Assembly (NCBI GenBank): GCA_023512835.1
Contig: CM042089.1
Span: 11,919,759 to 11,983,758 of the forward strand
Length of the DNA: 64,000 nucleotides
Direction: 5' to 3'
Origin: Taxillus chinensis
Lineage: Eukaryota > Streptophyta > Magnoliopsida > Santalales > Loranthaceae
This document shows, one piece after another, positions 24,987 through 34,260 of this stretch; the first letter of the stretch is position 1, and each line of letters starts with the position of its first letter. Position numbers and translations under genes: made by a program. Under the pieces are notes generated by a model. The model was given only the letters and a program-made list of their open reading frames with translations, was not told where the DNA came from and searched no databases.

Positions 24987-26844
24987 CGGCCTCTAGCTCG
25001 ATCCTGTGGTCCACCTCCCGCTTCGGCGGAAGTTGTTTGGGGAGTTCGGGTGGCATAACGTCCTCAAACTCTTCAAGGACCATCTTCACTTCGGTTGGGG
25101 GTTCCTCCCCAACACTTGGGCATCCTTCCTTCACCATAGCAATGAAGGTTGGCTCCTGTCGCCTAACTCCTTTAGACAGTTGGAGCGCCGAAAGAGACTT
25201 CGCCTTGAGCTCTTTCTCCCGCATTAGCTTCACCATGCACGTTTTCCCCTCGTCCATGATGCACATTGTGTTGGTGCTAGGAATTGGAATTGCCCGCACC
25301 TGGTCAACGAACTCCATCCCCAGCACCATAGGATAGTCGTCCATCGACACCACGGAGAGATTCACCTTGCCTCTCCACTCGCCAATACTTAGCTCGACGC
25401 CTTGAGCCACGCCATGGATTGGACTGGCACTGGAGTTCACCGCTTTTAGCCAGCCCTTCTCTTCCTTGTAGACTATCCCCAGTCTACGAGCTTCTTCGAC
25501 CTTGATGAAGTTGTTGGTCGCACCCGTGTCCACCAAGGCCTTAGTTTCAAGGTTGTTGGCCTTAGCGAGCATATACATGCGCCCCTTCTGTCGTCCGGAT
25601 GGTGGCACCTCCACCTTCGCCTTGATTGCATTGAGGAGCTGCAAGGAACCAAGTCGTGGATCCCTCGCATCCCTTCCTTCGTCTTCATTGATCATCGCGG
25701 AGAGCTTGGAGCGCTTCGGGCACTCGAACGCATTGTGAGGGCCTTCACAAAGGAAACAGGAGATCCTTGGCTTCTCCCCGTCCTTGGAACCATTCGCGAA
25801 GTGTTTTGGGCGAAAGTCCTTAGACGGTTGGAAGGGTCTCCCTTTTCCTTCACTCCGGTTGTCTCCCCCACGTTTCTCCTTGTGGAACCTGTTCGCCTTG
25901 GAAGTCGATGAAGAACTAGTGGTTTTCTCCGGCTTCTTGTACTCGATGAGTGATTCGGCCACCGCCATGGCCGATGCCAGGTCCTGCACATTCCTCCGCT
26001 GTAGCTCCAGCTTTGCCCATTGTTGCAATCCGTCCATGAAGGAAAATAATGAATCCTTCGCGGACATGTCCGGGATCTCCAAGATGAGCTCTGAAAACTC
26101 GCAGACGTACTCCCGCACCGTCCCTTTGTGGGTAAGGCGCCGAAGTTTCGCCCGGGACTCGTCTTCCGCATTCTGGGGATAGAACTGAGCCTTGATCTCC
26201 CGCTTGAAATCCGCCCAGTTGTCAATGATACATAGGCCGCACTCCTTGTCAGCATATCGTCGCCTCCACCACACCATAGCCGAATCAACTAAGTATAGTG
26301 GAGCGGTCTTCACCTTCTTTGCCTCGTCGATGATGTTCAAGGCATCGAGATCGCTCCATGGTCCAGGAGGAAGTTGTCTAACTCCCTTGCATTCCTTGAC
26401 CCAAAGATAGGTCTTAGGCTTTGGCACGTCAATTTTAGAGCTAGAATGGCCGCCAACGCCACCTTGGGTGACCGCCATCTTACAGAGAGACCAATCCGCC
26501 TTGATCTCTTTGATTTCCTCTTGCATCGCCAGGATTTGGGACATGAGAGAACCCTTCAAGCCCTCAAATCGAGAGTTCATGTCGTCCATGACGGAGTTGA
26601 GAAGCCCTTGCATCCTCCCATAGCTTTCCTCACCCTCCGAGTCCAGCTTTTCGATGCTTTCGGTGTGCTCCTCGACCACCTCCATCCGTTCGCCTAACGC
26701 CAACTCCAATTTGGCTAGTCGACTCTCCAGTGGACATGTTTCCCTCGAAACGGACTTGTCTCTCCTCTGTTCCTTAGCGTGGTGCTCCTTGTCGCGGCCT
26801 TCGTGGTCGCCACCACTAATGACAATAGATCCTCCGTTTGTCAT
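24987..26844 (-). pseudogene. gag-protease region of the Reina-type chromovirus
   Basis: The frame is open from upstream of the first ATG at 26844 (MTNGGSIVISGG) down to the frameshift near 24985. A long coiled segment (about residues 35-130) precedes the gag core (AMVWWRRRYADKE, REYVCEFSELILEIPD). A zinc knuckle follows, CFLCEGPHNAFEC (C-x2-C-x4-H-x4-C), then an aspartic protease with an intact ALVDTGATNNFI active site. This part is the best-preserved piece of the element. I chose 26844 because the frame before it starts only at a GTG. Confidence 0.9.
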
Positions 26845-26897
26845 TTTTACACCGTCTCGAAGTTTTGATTGTTCCACCGAACTTTAGCACCAACCGT

Positions 26898-26909
26898 GCT
26901 CTGATACCA
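26898..26909 (-). other. primer binding site (initiator tRNA-Met)
   Basis: gctctgatacca on the + strand is the complement of tggtatcagagc and lies two bases inside the 5' LTR that begins at 26912. Confidence 0.93.
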
Positions 26910-26911
26910 CT

Positions 26912-27296
26912 TGTCACGGGGTCAGCCTTTATAGCAGCTTAACCCGTGCGGCACCTAGTTCCCACCCATACGAAGGAACGCTAGGTCAGCCTAACTCGTC
27001 GCATTTGGATCGGAACCCATCGATCCGTTGTAAAGCAATTGTGTAGGGAAGCGCTTAGCGGAAAATCGATTTAAACGAAGGCAACAAACGATTGTATTGA
27101 TTGCTTGAAAGCTTTACAACATCACTCCCCTACATATAGATGTTAACACTTTTCTGGCTATGTCGCCAGGAGACATCATATATGATCGAAATCTAAAATC
27201 TCTACAACTTACTCTATAAGCTAAGTACAACACTTTACAAAGGGGAAATACCCCAAAATGGCCTAAGTATGCTAGGATAAGCCTTGGTCCGTGACA
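26912..27296 (-). repeat. 5' LTR of the Reina-type element
   Basis: 385 bp, matching 21798-22182 at 380 positions by my hand alignment. It carries the same ttgtaaagcaattg and tatgtcgccaggagaca words and ends ccgtgaca. Confidence 0.95.
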
Positions 27297-27298
27297 AT

Positions 27299-27326
27299 AG
27301 TGACTCTTCATTTGTGAAGAGTCACT
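27299..27326. repeat. perfect 12-bp hairpin beside the retrotransposon insertion point
   Basis: agtgactcttca and its exact reverse complement tgaagagtcact are separated by the loop tttg. The hairpin belongs to the MITE-like element, and the Reina insertion sits at its foot: the first two bases of the left arm are the end of the target duplication. Confidence 0.8.
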
Positions 27327-27376
27327 GTAACGATTTGTAGATGTAGAGAGCTTGATGAAGAGGCTATTGGAGCTCA

Positions 27377-27893
27377 TTTTTTGCAGGCTCTTACCCTCTC
27401 GCCAAATTTAGATAGTGTCATCAACGCGTTTCTCTCCGCCAGGCGGGAGATGAGGGGTGGGGGTTGGGCACCAGGGGGGGGGGGGGATGCATCGCCAGGC
27501 GGGAGATGGGTGGACGGATGCAGGTGGGGGAGGGGGGATGCGTTGCCGAGCGGGAGGTTAGGCGCTGGACGGACGGTGACATTGCGAGCTGGTGTTTTGA
27601 TGAAATCAATCACTAAATTAATAAAATATTAATTTTTTTTCATCAAATTTTAACATTGATCTGATGAAATCAAATGTTTTTTTAAAAAAACGTCATCGCA
27701 TAATTATAATAATTAAGGTCTACCGTAACATAGCCATGTTTTTTTTTTTAAAACGCGAGCGCAATCTTGCGCGTCATATTTGGGTGAATGTTAAAGTATT
27801 ACCGCCTGCGCCTCTATCCATAATTTACATTCATCACATTCTCTCTCTTATTTTTCTACGAAATGAAAACTCAGAAGAAAGGTACTGATAGGC
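27377..27893. other. GC-rich segment with short repeats, no gene
   Basis: 27430-27570 is unusually G-rich, with a G-run near 27474-27486 and the motif cgccaggcgggagatg at about 27437 and 27490, plus a diverged third copy near 27543. Open frames here are products of base composition. The last 250 bases are AT-rich and lead into the cyclin-like fragment. Confidence 0.5.
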
Positions 27894-28370
27894 ATAGGCG
27901 GGAACTTGCGGGAAGAAGATGAACTCCGATCTATGTTGTCTAACGAAGCTCAAAACAATGGCCTCTACGACACCTTCGACACGAACTCGTCTCTGGATCG
28001 AGCTCGCCACGAGGGTGTGGATTGGATTCACCACAATTTATCTGCGTTTATGGCAATCCTTGCCGCCAACTACCTAGATCGATTCTTCTTTCATTTACAA
28101 TGCCAGAGAGAACCTGTGGATGACCCAACTTGCCGCTGTGGCTTGCCCCCTCGCCGTCGCTACCAAGGTGGAGGAGACTCAAGTGCCTTTTCTGTTGGTC
28201 CTGCGAGTAAGAAAAACACATACCATTCATCTGTTTTCAAGTTTCAACCGTTTCACTCATTGATTTTGCGTTTTTTTAAAAATAAGAATATGATTAAATT
28301 ATTATTATTTGAAGGTGGAGGGTGCTAAGTTCGTGTCGGAGAAGACGATACAGAGACAAAGCAGAGGTCT
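27894..28370 (+). pseudogene. partial D-type cyclin (CYCD3-like) fragment with one intron
   Basis: The frame from about 27907 reads REEDELRSMLSNEAQ, then ARHEGVDWIHH, then AILAANYLDRFFFH. This is the start of a plant D-type cyclin box. A frame change near 28115 leads into NLWMTQLAAVACPLAVATKV and EETQVPFLLVLR. A gtaaga donor at 28207 and an acceptor ending at 28314 then join in frame to VEGAKFVSEKTIQR, where CYCD3 genes have an intron. Similarity stops soon after. The LxCxE retinoblastoma-binding N-terminus and most of the second cyclin fold are absent, and residues expected between WI and LSAF are missing. The retained intron shows the copy came from genomic DNA, not mRNA. It is not a working cyclin. 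Confidence 0.72.
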
Positions 28371-28794
28371 CTCTTCTTCCAGGTTTGTGCCATTGTGGAG
28401 GGTTTTTTTTATATATAAATATTTTATATATGTATGGTTGTAGTTTATTTTATTGTTAGAATTAGTGCTAACATGTTCATCCTTTTATAAAAATAATTAC
28501 TTGTTTATTTTTATATCAGTTTTTTTAAAAAAAAATCATAGCATTACTAAATTAGGCCTAATCTAGTTATAATAGTTTATTGTTGTAATTATTTTAGTCT
28601 TTAATCCAGGTCATGGATTTCTCAAGCTTCTATGAGAATAACTTGGTGGATATGACAAGAAGTCCAACGTTGGTATTTTGGTGGTTATACATATGTAAAT
28701 TTTTTGGGAGAATAATCATTAGTCACTTGCTCATGCAGTTTGTTTGTTCTAATTTTGTTCTCGTACAAATTAGGCGCTGCATGAAGTCCTTTTT
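28371..28794. other. spacer between captured gene fragments
   Basis: AT-rich DNA. A possible short exon at about 28613-28673, after an acceptor-like ttaatccag, encodes MDFSSFYENNLVDMTRS. I do not recognise it. It could belong to either neighbouring fragment or to a third gene. Confidence 0.3.
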
Positions 28795-29590
28795 AATTTC
28801 TGCTTACACTTTTTGCAGGACTGGTAGTGCCCTCAAATTTGGTTGGTTATTTTTGGCATACATGGTAAGAGCGAGAATGCATATACACGCTGTTATGTTG
28901 AAGATGTGTAAATTTTCCTTAGTAATACTGACTTCGTTGTTTCCTTGCAGCTTCATATCGCCTTTTGTGTTTTTGCTGCCGTGGCTCCTCCTATCGCTTT
29001 CTAAGGGGAATCTCTCACGTGAGTATTGTCTGGGGTTCCAATTCATCTTCCATTATAACAACTGTTTTCTAGTTCCCCCTTTCTGTAGTTCCTTGTTTTT
29101 TTCAACATGAACAGATTTACATCTATAATGTAAAATTTGTAATGTCTTTGACAGCATAATTAAGGCTAGGAACTGTGGAGCTCATACTGCCAGTGGAATA
29201 TAGAGTTTAAACTACAATTATTATGTTGTATCTTTATTTTCCTTTTCCATTGTCTGTAGTTGCAGAGTTGGTAGCTATTTTGTTTTGAAATATATTTTTT
29301 TTACCAAAAGTAAAAGAAAAAAAAAACAATCAGGAAAACTTAAACCAGATTTTTTTTTTCATTATAGATACCTAACCTGGCACCCGCAAGAATCCGAACA
29401 CCTGACTTACCCAGCATTGTATGGTCACTTCAGAGAAAATGTACTTCATATGAGTGTTTTTTTTCTTTTTCCTGAAGCTCATACTTTCTATCGTGATCTT
29501 CAATAGATGCCTGTACGGTTTGCACCAATGAACAGGAGAATTTTGCCTGCAATCGATGTTTTGAGCGAAAATGCTTTGGTTGGGGTAAGA
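28795..29590 (+). pseudogene. partial SCAMP (secretory carrier membrane protein) fragment, three exons
   Basis: Three exon-like pieces with plausible splice sites match the central membrane region of plant SCAMPs. The first, after ttttgcag near 28820, gives TGSALKFGWLFLAYM and ends at gtaag. The second, after ccttgcag near 28950, gives LHIAFCVFAAVAPPIAF, then an in-frame TAA near 29003, then GESLT before gtgagt. The third, after aatgaacag near 29530, gives RILPAIDVLSENALVG before gtaaga. SCAMPs are four-pass proteins of trans-Golgi and plasma membrane vesicle traffic. The N-terminal NPF region, the first membrane spans and the C-terminus are missing, and the TAA breaks the second exon. This is a non-functional genomic fragment. 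Confidence 0.75.
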
Positions 29591-30330
29591 TTAGATTTTG
29601 CACTCTCTACGTTGCATCTTATCGGTGCATATTTCATCAAATCCTTCGGGACAATTAAAATGAATTACAAAACTTATGAAAGCATTGTTAAAAGTTTTGT
29701 TAAAAGTTTAAAATTCAAGGTATCTGTTAGTTAAATCTTATTAAATTTAGCTAATTTTGACTACTTAGTGTCTCAAAATTTAAAATTTTAACTAAAACTC
29801 ATATTTTAAGTATAATTGTAGTCAATATTGTTTCATATAGACAAATTTATTAAAAATTTTAGCTAGTCTACTATTATTCCACAAAACTTCAATCAATTTT
29901 TATCAGCCTTAACTTCTTTTCTTTTTTTCAACGTAGATTTTTTTATTGGATTTAGGTTTTTCTGTATTGAGTCAATGCTCAGTATATGGATTTAATGGAG
30001 CAATCAAATTCTATTTGTTGATGAACTAATGACAGTATCTCGTGTGCCTAAATTAATGTTTAATTTCTGACTAATTAGGATAGTACGTTCCCCTTATTTT
30101 GTTTATTTTTGAACGCACATTTCATGTGAACAGAAGGTGAGCCTAATTTATCCGTTTGGAGTTTCAATGTACCGAAATATACTGTGTGAATTTACTGTTT
30201 ATTATGTACTTGAATTCCGGTCGGCTTTATATGTGGTTAAAAAAACCCATTGTATAATTTACTATAGACTAGGCCACTGCATTTCATGTAGTGCTTTTCT
30301 CATCTCTGTATTTTTTTTTTTGAATGCTGG

Positions 30331-30525
30331 AAGGAAGAAGTGGCTAAATTCATCAAACTGCAGGACAATGAGATGGAGGAGTTTGTGTCCGAGAGGGAGA
30401 AGCTGATTAAAAGTCTTGAAGAGAAGGTGGACTTGAGAAAGAAGCTTTTGGAGCAAGAGCTTGAACTGGAGAGAGAATTTGATGTAAATCTAGCCAATCT
30501 CATGGCCAAGTACTCCCATAATTAG
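30331..30525 (+). pseudogene. C-terminal exon of an unidentified coiled-coil protein
   Basis: An open frame after a pyrimidine-rich, acceptor-like stretch encodes about 64 residues rich in Glu, Lys and Leu: KFIKLQDNEMEEFVSE, REKLIKSLEEKVDLRKK, LEQELELEREFD, then a stop at 30523-30525. It forms a clear amphipathic coiled coil and has the feel of a conserved C-terminus of a plant protein, but I cannot name the family. No upstream exons of the same gene are visible nearby. It lies in the same direction as the cyclin and SCAMP pieces. Confidence 0.5.
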
Positions 30526-30614
30526 GGTCCTAATTTGCTGACGGGGGTATTTTTTTTATTCTAGTTGTATGAACTTTTACTACTAGTCTCGCTAAACTCA
30601 ACTCAAGCCACTCT

Positions 30615-30880
30615 AGGATTTTGTGCAACGCCCTCTCTTAGAGTGGTAAAATTAGAGTCTTTCATTATGATTTCTAATGCTGGAGTTTAGGCCCTCCGGG
30701 CTCACCTAGTCCAGGCCGCTCTATGGGAAAGAAAAACTCGATAAACTAGGATTTTGTGCAACCCCCTCTTTTAGAGTGGTAAAATTAGAGTTTTTTATTA
30801 TGATTTCTAATGCTGGAGTTCAGGCCCTCCTGGTTCACCTAGTCCAGGCCGCTCTAGGGGGGATGAAAAACTAGATATCT
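30615..30880. repeat. direct tandem duplication, unit about 133 bp
   Basis: aggattttgtgcaac begins a block at 30615 that recurs at 30748. Both copies run through ccctcttttagagtggtaa-like sequence, gatttctaatgctggag and cacctagtccaggccgctct, with about a dozen differences. The unit does not encode anything recognisable. Confidence 0.85.
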
Positions 30881-32570
30881 GCTTTTGGTATGATGTGGTT
30901 ATATTTGTGTCATCCCATTTTATTGGGATTAAAGTTGATTGGTTAGTGGCACTCTCGATCGTGCTTATGAAAATAATATACTCCTACCTAACTATGAGGC
31001 TCTATTTTAACACAATATTTTTAACAGTTATATTGCAACTTCTCTTAGTTCTTAGTATGAGTGATGTTGTACTTCCTCCTACAATGTAATTGACTTGAGC
31101 ATATGACTTAATATTTGATTTTGTTTGCCTGTAAAGTAGACAACATTCTTGTGTCCCCATTTTCTGGTCCATATTTCACTTTGATGATACTTACTAGACA
31201 GGGACGGATCTTGAAAGTTTGATTAGGGGGGGCCGAGATATAAATTGCGTACATCTGTTACCTATAACTACGATTAGCATTATCTAAGTTTGAGGTGAAA
31301 CTCTAAACCATCAAAATCGAACTAAACCGACCATCCGAAACCACAAATTTAATATATCAAACCGTCAAAACCAAACAAAATCGGTTTGATTGGGTTTGAA
31401 ACCGAATAATATTATCAGGTTAATTTGTTTTGAGATTTCAAAACTAGAGTTTAAATTAAACTAAACTGAACAATATTATCATTTACTTTTTTTTATTTTA
31501 TGTTTTTAAATTTATTTATTTAAGAAGATTTGTTAATACATGATGTGTTATGTTTGTGAACTATGTTATCTAATTTTAAGACTTTTAAAATTTTAAATTC
31601 GATATATATTAGTATTAATGTGAACACATATTATTTATTTATTTTATTTTATATCATTTTAACTTTCAAAAATTTAAAATTTAGTGAATTAAATCAATCT
31701 AAATTGATAATCTTTTAACTCACAAATTTATATATAAATATATTACTAATTATTATATATGTAGCTATAATTAAAACTGATATATATACACACATATAAA
31801 TATAACTATATATATTTTACTATAGTTTAAATTTAAATTTTAAAAAAAATTTATATATATATAAAAAAAGATTTTAAACCCCCCCCCCCCCCCCCCCTTC
31901 TAAATTTTACTAGATATTAAGGAAGAGGATTATTACAAATCTTTTTACAATGAAACTCGAACACAATATAATGCATATGTTCTGGATAACAAATCTTTTC
32001 CATGTCTTTCTAATGTGAATATAAATGCTCCCCTTGTTTTTCTAATGTTGTCTCACTCACATATTTATTATTGTTTCTATGATTCAATATGAGTCTCATT
32101 GACTAATTCTGTTTAATTATGATTAAATTTATTGGTGCTAGTGTTTTTACTTTTGGGTTTTTTGAATGTTCAGTCCACCTGTAAAAACAATTCTTTAATT
32201 TAAAAGAGCATTGTAGTTTTATTTCATAGTTTATAATTAATAACATATTAAACTTAAAATATCATAAAAATATGTAAACCTCATAAAAAATAACTTTGAA
32301 CTTTGGATTTTATATTTTTACGGTTAACTTGTTGACAAATATAGAGTTGTAATTTTTTTCACTTATAAATTATATTATCTGCTTATGTTATTTATTTTTC
32401 GTTTTAATGTATTTTTGGTAACTCTAATAGAATGATGTAATGTTTGCAATTTATTCTGACATAGAATGAAGATAATATTAATGTGAATTGCCATAAATAC
32501 CAAGCAGGAAAAGAAAAGGAAAGTAGGTTAAAATTATTATATATAAAAGGCGCAAACCCTATTTTTTCCT
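30881..32570. other. AT-rich intergenic DNA
   Basis: No gene is supported. It contains a phrase set around 31270-31440 (ccaaaccgtcaaaaccaaac, aatcggtttgattgggtttg) that looks like a degenerate transposon end, a run of 19 C at 31879-31897, and dense A/T tracts between. Confidence 0.5.
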
Positions 32571-32955
32571 TCTCTCCATTGCGTAGTGCCAACCCACCTA
32601 ACCTAGCGCTGATCTATTATGCTCTCTCTAGCGTGTGAGATTTGTACTAAAAAATCTGTCTTCATCAGGATGCCGGGGGAGAAAAGGTTTTTATGGGGTA
32701 TAGAGTGAATTTGTCTCTCTCGCTTTTTTAGGTCTTTTTATTTCCGTAATATGTAAACTGTGCCATATGAATATTTGATAATTTAATAATCTGCAATCTA
32801 TAATCCTTTTTAATATAATGAAATTGTTCCGTTGCTGCTGGTTGACATAGCCCTATTCTGGGGTGAACCACATAAATTTAGTATTCCTATGTGGTGTGAT
32901 TTTCTGTTTTCTATTTTCTTTGCTTAATTATCCCTAACAAATTGGTATCAAAGCC
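32571..32955 (+). mobile_element. LTR 3' end plus primer binding site (copia-type relic)
   Basis: The sequence ends aattatccctaaca at 32939. The next bases read attggtatcaaagcc, a near-match to the tRNA-Met primer binding site. Upstream pyrimidine-rich transcribed-leader-like DNA fits U5/R of a copia LTR, but its 5' boundary is not visible. No gag follows before 33213. Confidence 0.5.
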
Positions 32956-33213
32956 TGGTTATCCTTATCAAGTATTTTATTATATCGAAAGTCTTCTCGG
33001 TGTAGTTTGTAGCCAAGTGGCGTGTCCTGTGGTGTGCGGTGGTATCAGATTGAAATACAAAACTTCTGTCTACAAGTGATCGAATTGGTTTGCTCTCAAT
33101 CAGAATGTACATTGAAGGGGAGCTCCCATGACGACCCACGTGGTGATAGCTCATCAGTTCCATAGGTGTGTCTCTAACCTATGATGTAGTTCGATATGTG
33201 ACAAGTGAGAGAT

Positions 33214-33395
33214 TGTTGGGAAATTATGTCCTCCATCGGAAGAAAGAAGAGAAAGTCAAGGAGCGTATATGGTAAAGCAGGCTCAAAATGTCATAATGCG
33301 TTTTAAAATAATGCAAACCAATGTGGCGAGCCCAAAACGAATAATATTATGACATGTGGGTGGGCTTGTGTCTTGGCTCGATCCTAACAAATTGG
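33214..33395 (+). mobile_element. short LTR-like unit with its own primer binding site
   Basis: A 176-bp unit starts tgttgggaaattatg (33214) and ends gatcctaaca (33389). It is followed at 33391 by attggaatcagag, a mutated tRNA-Met primer binding site. The unit may be a small solo LTR or part of a TRIM element. It does not match the LTR end at 32939 beyond the terminal ctaaca. Confidence 0.5.
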
Positions 33396-34255
33396 AATCA
33401 GAGTTTTGAGTTTTTTGATATTTGATAATATGTATTTCATATTTAAATTAAAAGTAATAAAATAGATAAACATTTAAATATTAATATATTTTCAATCAAA
33501 TAATATTTGATTGGATCAACTAATCATAAATTAATATATTAATAAATTTAAAATTAAATTTAAATATAATTAATTTATATTTTATATTAATAGTGTATTT
33601 AGTTTTATTATAATATAATTTGTAATTATTTTTATTTTTAAAATAAAATATGTATTAATTATTAATATTAATAATTATAATTCTTATTAATTATTAATTA
33701 TTGTAATAAATAAGTTTAAATAATAAATTGAGTTAGACTGATGGTTGAATAGCTCTTTACGCGCATGAGTGTCATCCTGAGTTTAAAACTTGGAGTGGAC
33801 TGAGCGGGTGTGGACTGGGCGGGGACGCGGGTCATCCCTAGTCACAACAATCTCCTCCTGCTGGAACGACTGCCCCAGCCTATTCCACGCTATTCACGGA
33901 AAAACTACTGCACCACGCCGTTCACGAAAGCCCCAAAGTCCACCCGGCCTGCCCCAGTCTGTTCTTGAAACCCAAAATTGCTGACATGCCACCGTCGATC
34001 CTACAAGACGCGTCAGTGGAGGCCGGGAGCCCGAAGCTTTGGCCCAAAAACATGAGCTTCGAGGTCTTGGGCCACGAGAATGACAGCTGGGTGATGTGGG
34101 TGTGGATCAGGCCAGTGAATCCTAGCTGTGGCGCTGCACTTCCCACGCCTCGAAGGGTTTGTCCAACGATGGCTTCAGGTGTTCGTTTTGTCTGGCTTCG
34201 ACATGATTATTGAGAAAAAATAAAAATTAAACAAAAATAGAGATAATATAATATT
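33396..34255. other. intergenic DNA, AT-rich then GC-rich
   Basis: 33400-33730 is almost pure A/T. 33780-34210 is GC-rich with several overlapping frames on both strands (for example 33965-34213, MKPKIADMPPSILQDASVEA) but no recognisable domain. Codon pattern does not favour one frame. Confidence 0.4.
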
Positions 34256-34260
34256 AAAAT

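Larger units (their letters stand above)
21798..27296 (-). mobile_element. LTR retrotransposon, Ty3/gypsy chromovirus (Reina type), minus strand
   Basis: A 5499-bp element with 385-bp LTRs, tg...ca ends and a 4- to 5-bp target duplication: atag at 21794-21797 and 27297-27300, extendable to aatag if the terminal a is shared. Read on the minus strand the order is LTR, tRNA-Met primer binding site, gag, protease, RT, RNase H, integrase, chromodomain, polypurine tract, LTR. Compact size, short LTRs and a C-terminal chromodomain fit the Reina clade. The coding region has several frameshifts. Confidence 0.95.
21571..27376. mobile_element. small inverted-repeat DNA element (MITE-like), split by the Reina retrotransposon
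   Basis: The left end reads gagcaactccaagagcctct (21571-21590). The right end, reverse-complemented, reads gagctccaatagcctct (27359-27375), an imperfect terminal inverted repeat. An internal echo, ctccaagagcctctcta, occurs near 21652. Without the inserted retrotransposon the element would be about 300 bp, a normal MITE size. No clear target duplication was found, so the superfamily is left open. Confidence 0.45.

Noticed and set aside
31879..31897. Run of 19 C (and G-runs at 27474, 34808 and 36680)
   Set aside because: Homopolymers that may be sequencing or assembly artefacts. No function is claimed.
33790..34213. GC-rich open frames at 33790-34213
   Set aside because: Overlapping frames on both strands with no domain and no splice or promoter context. 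Not supported as a gene.
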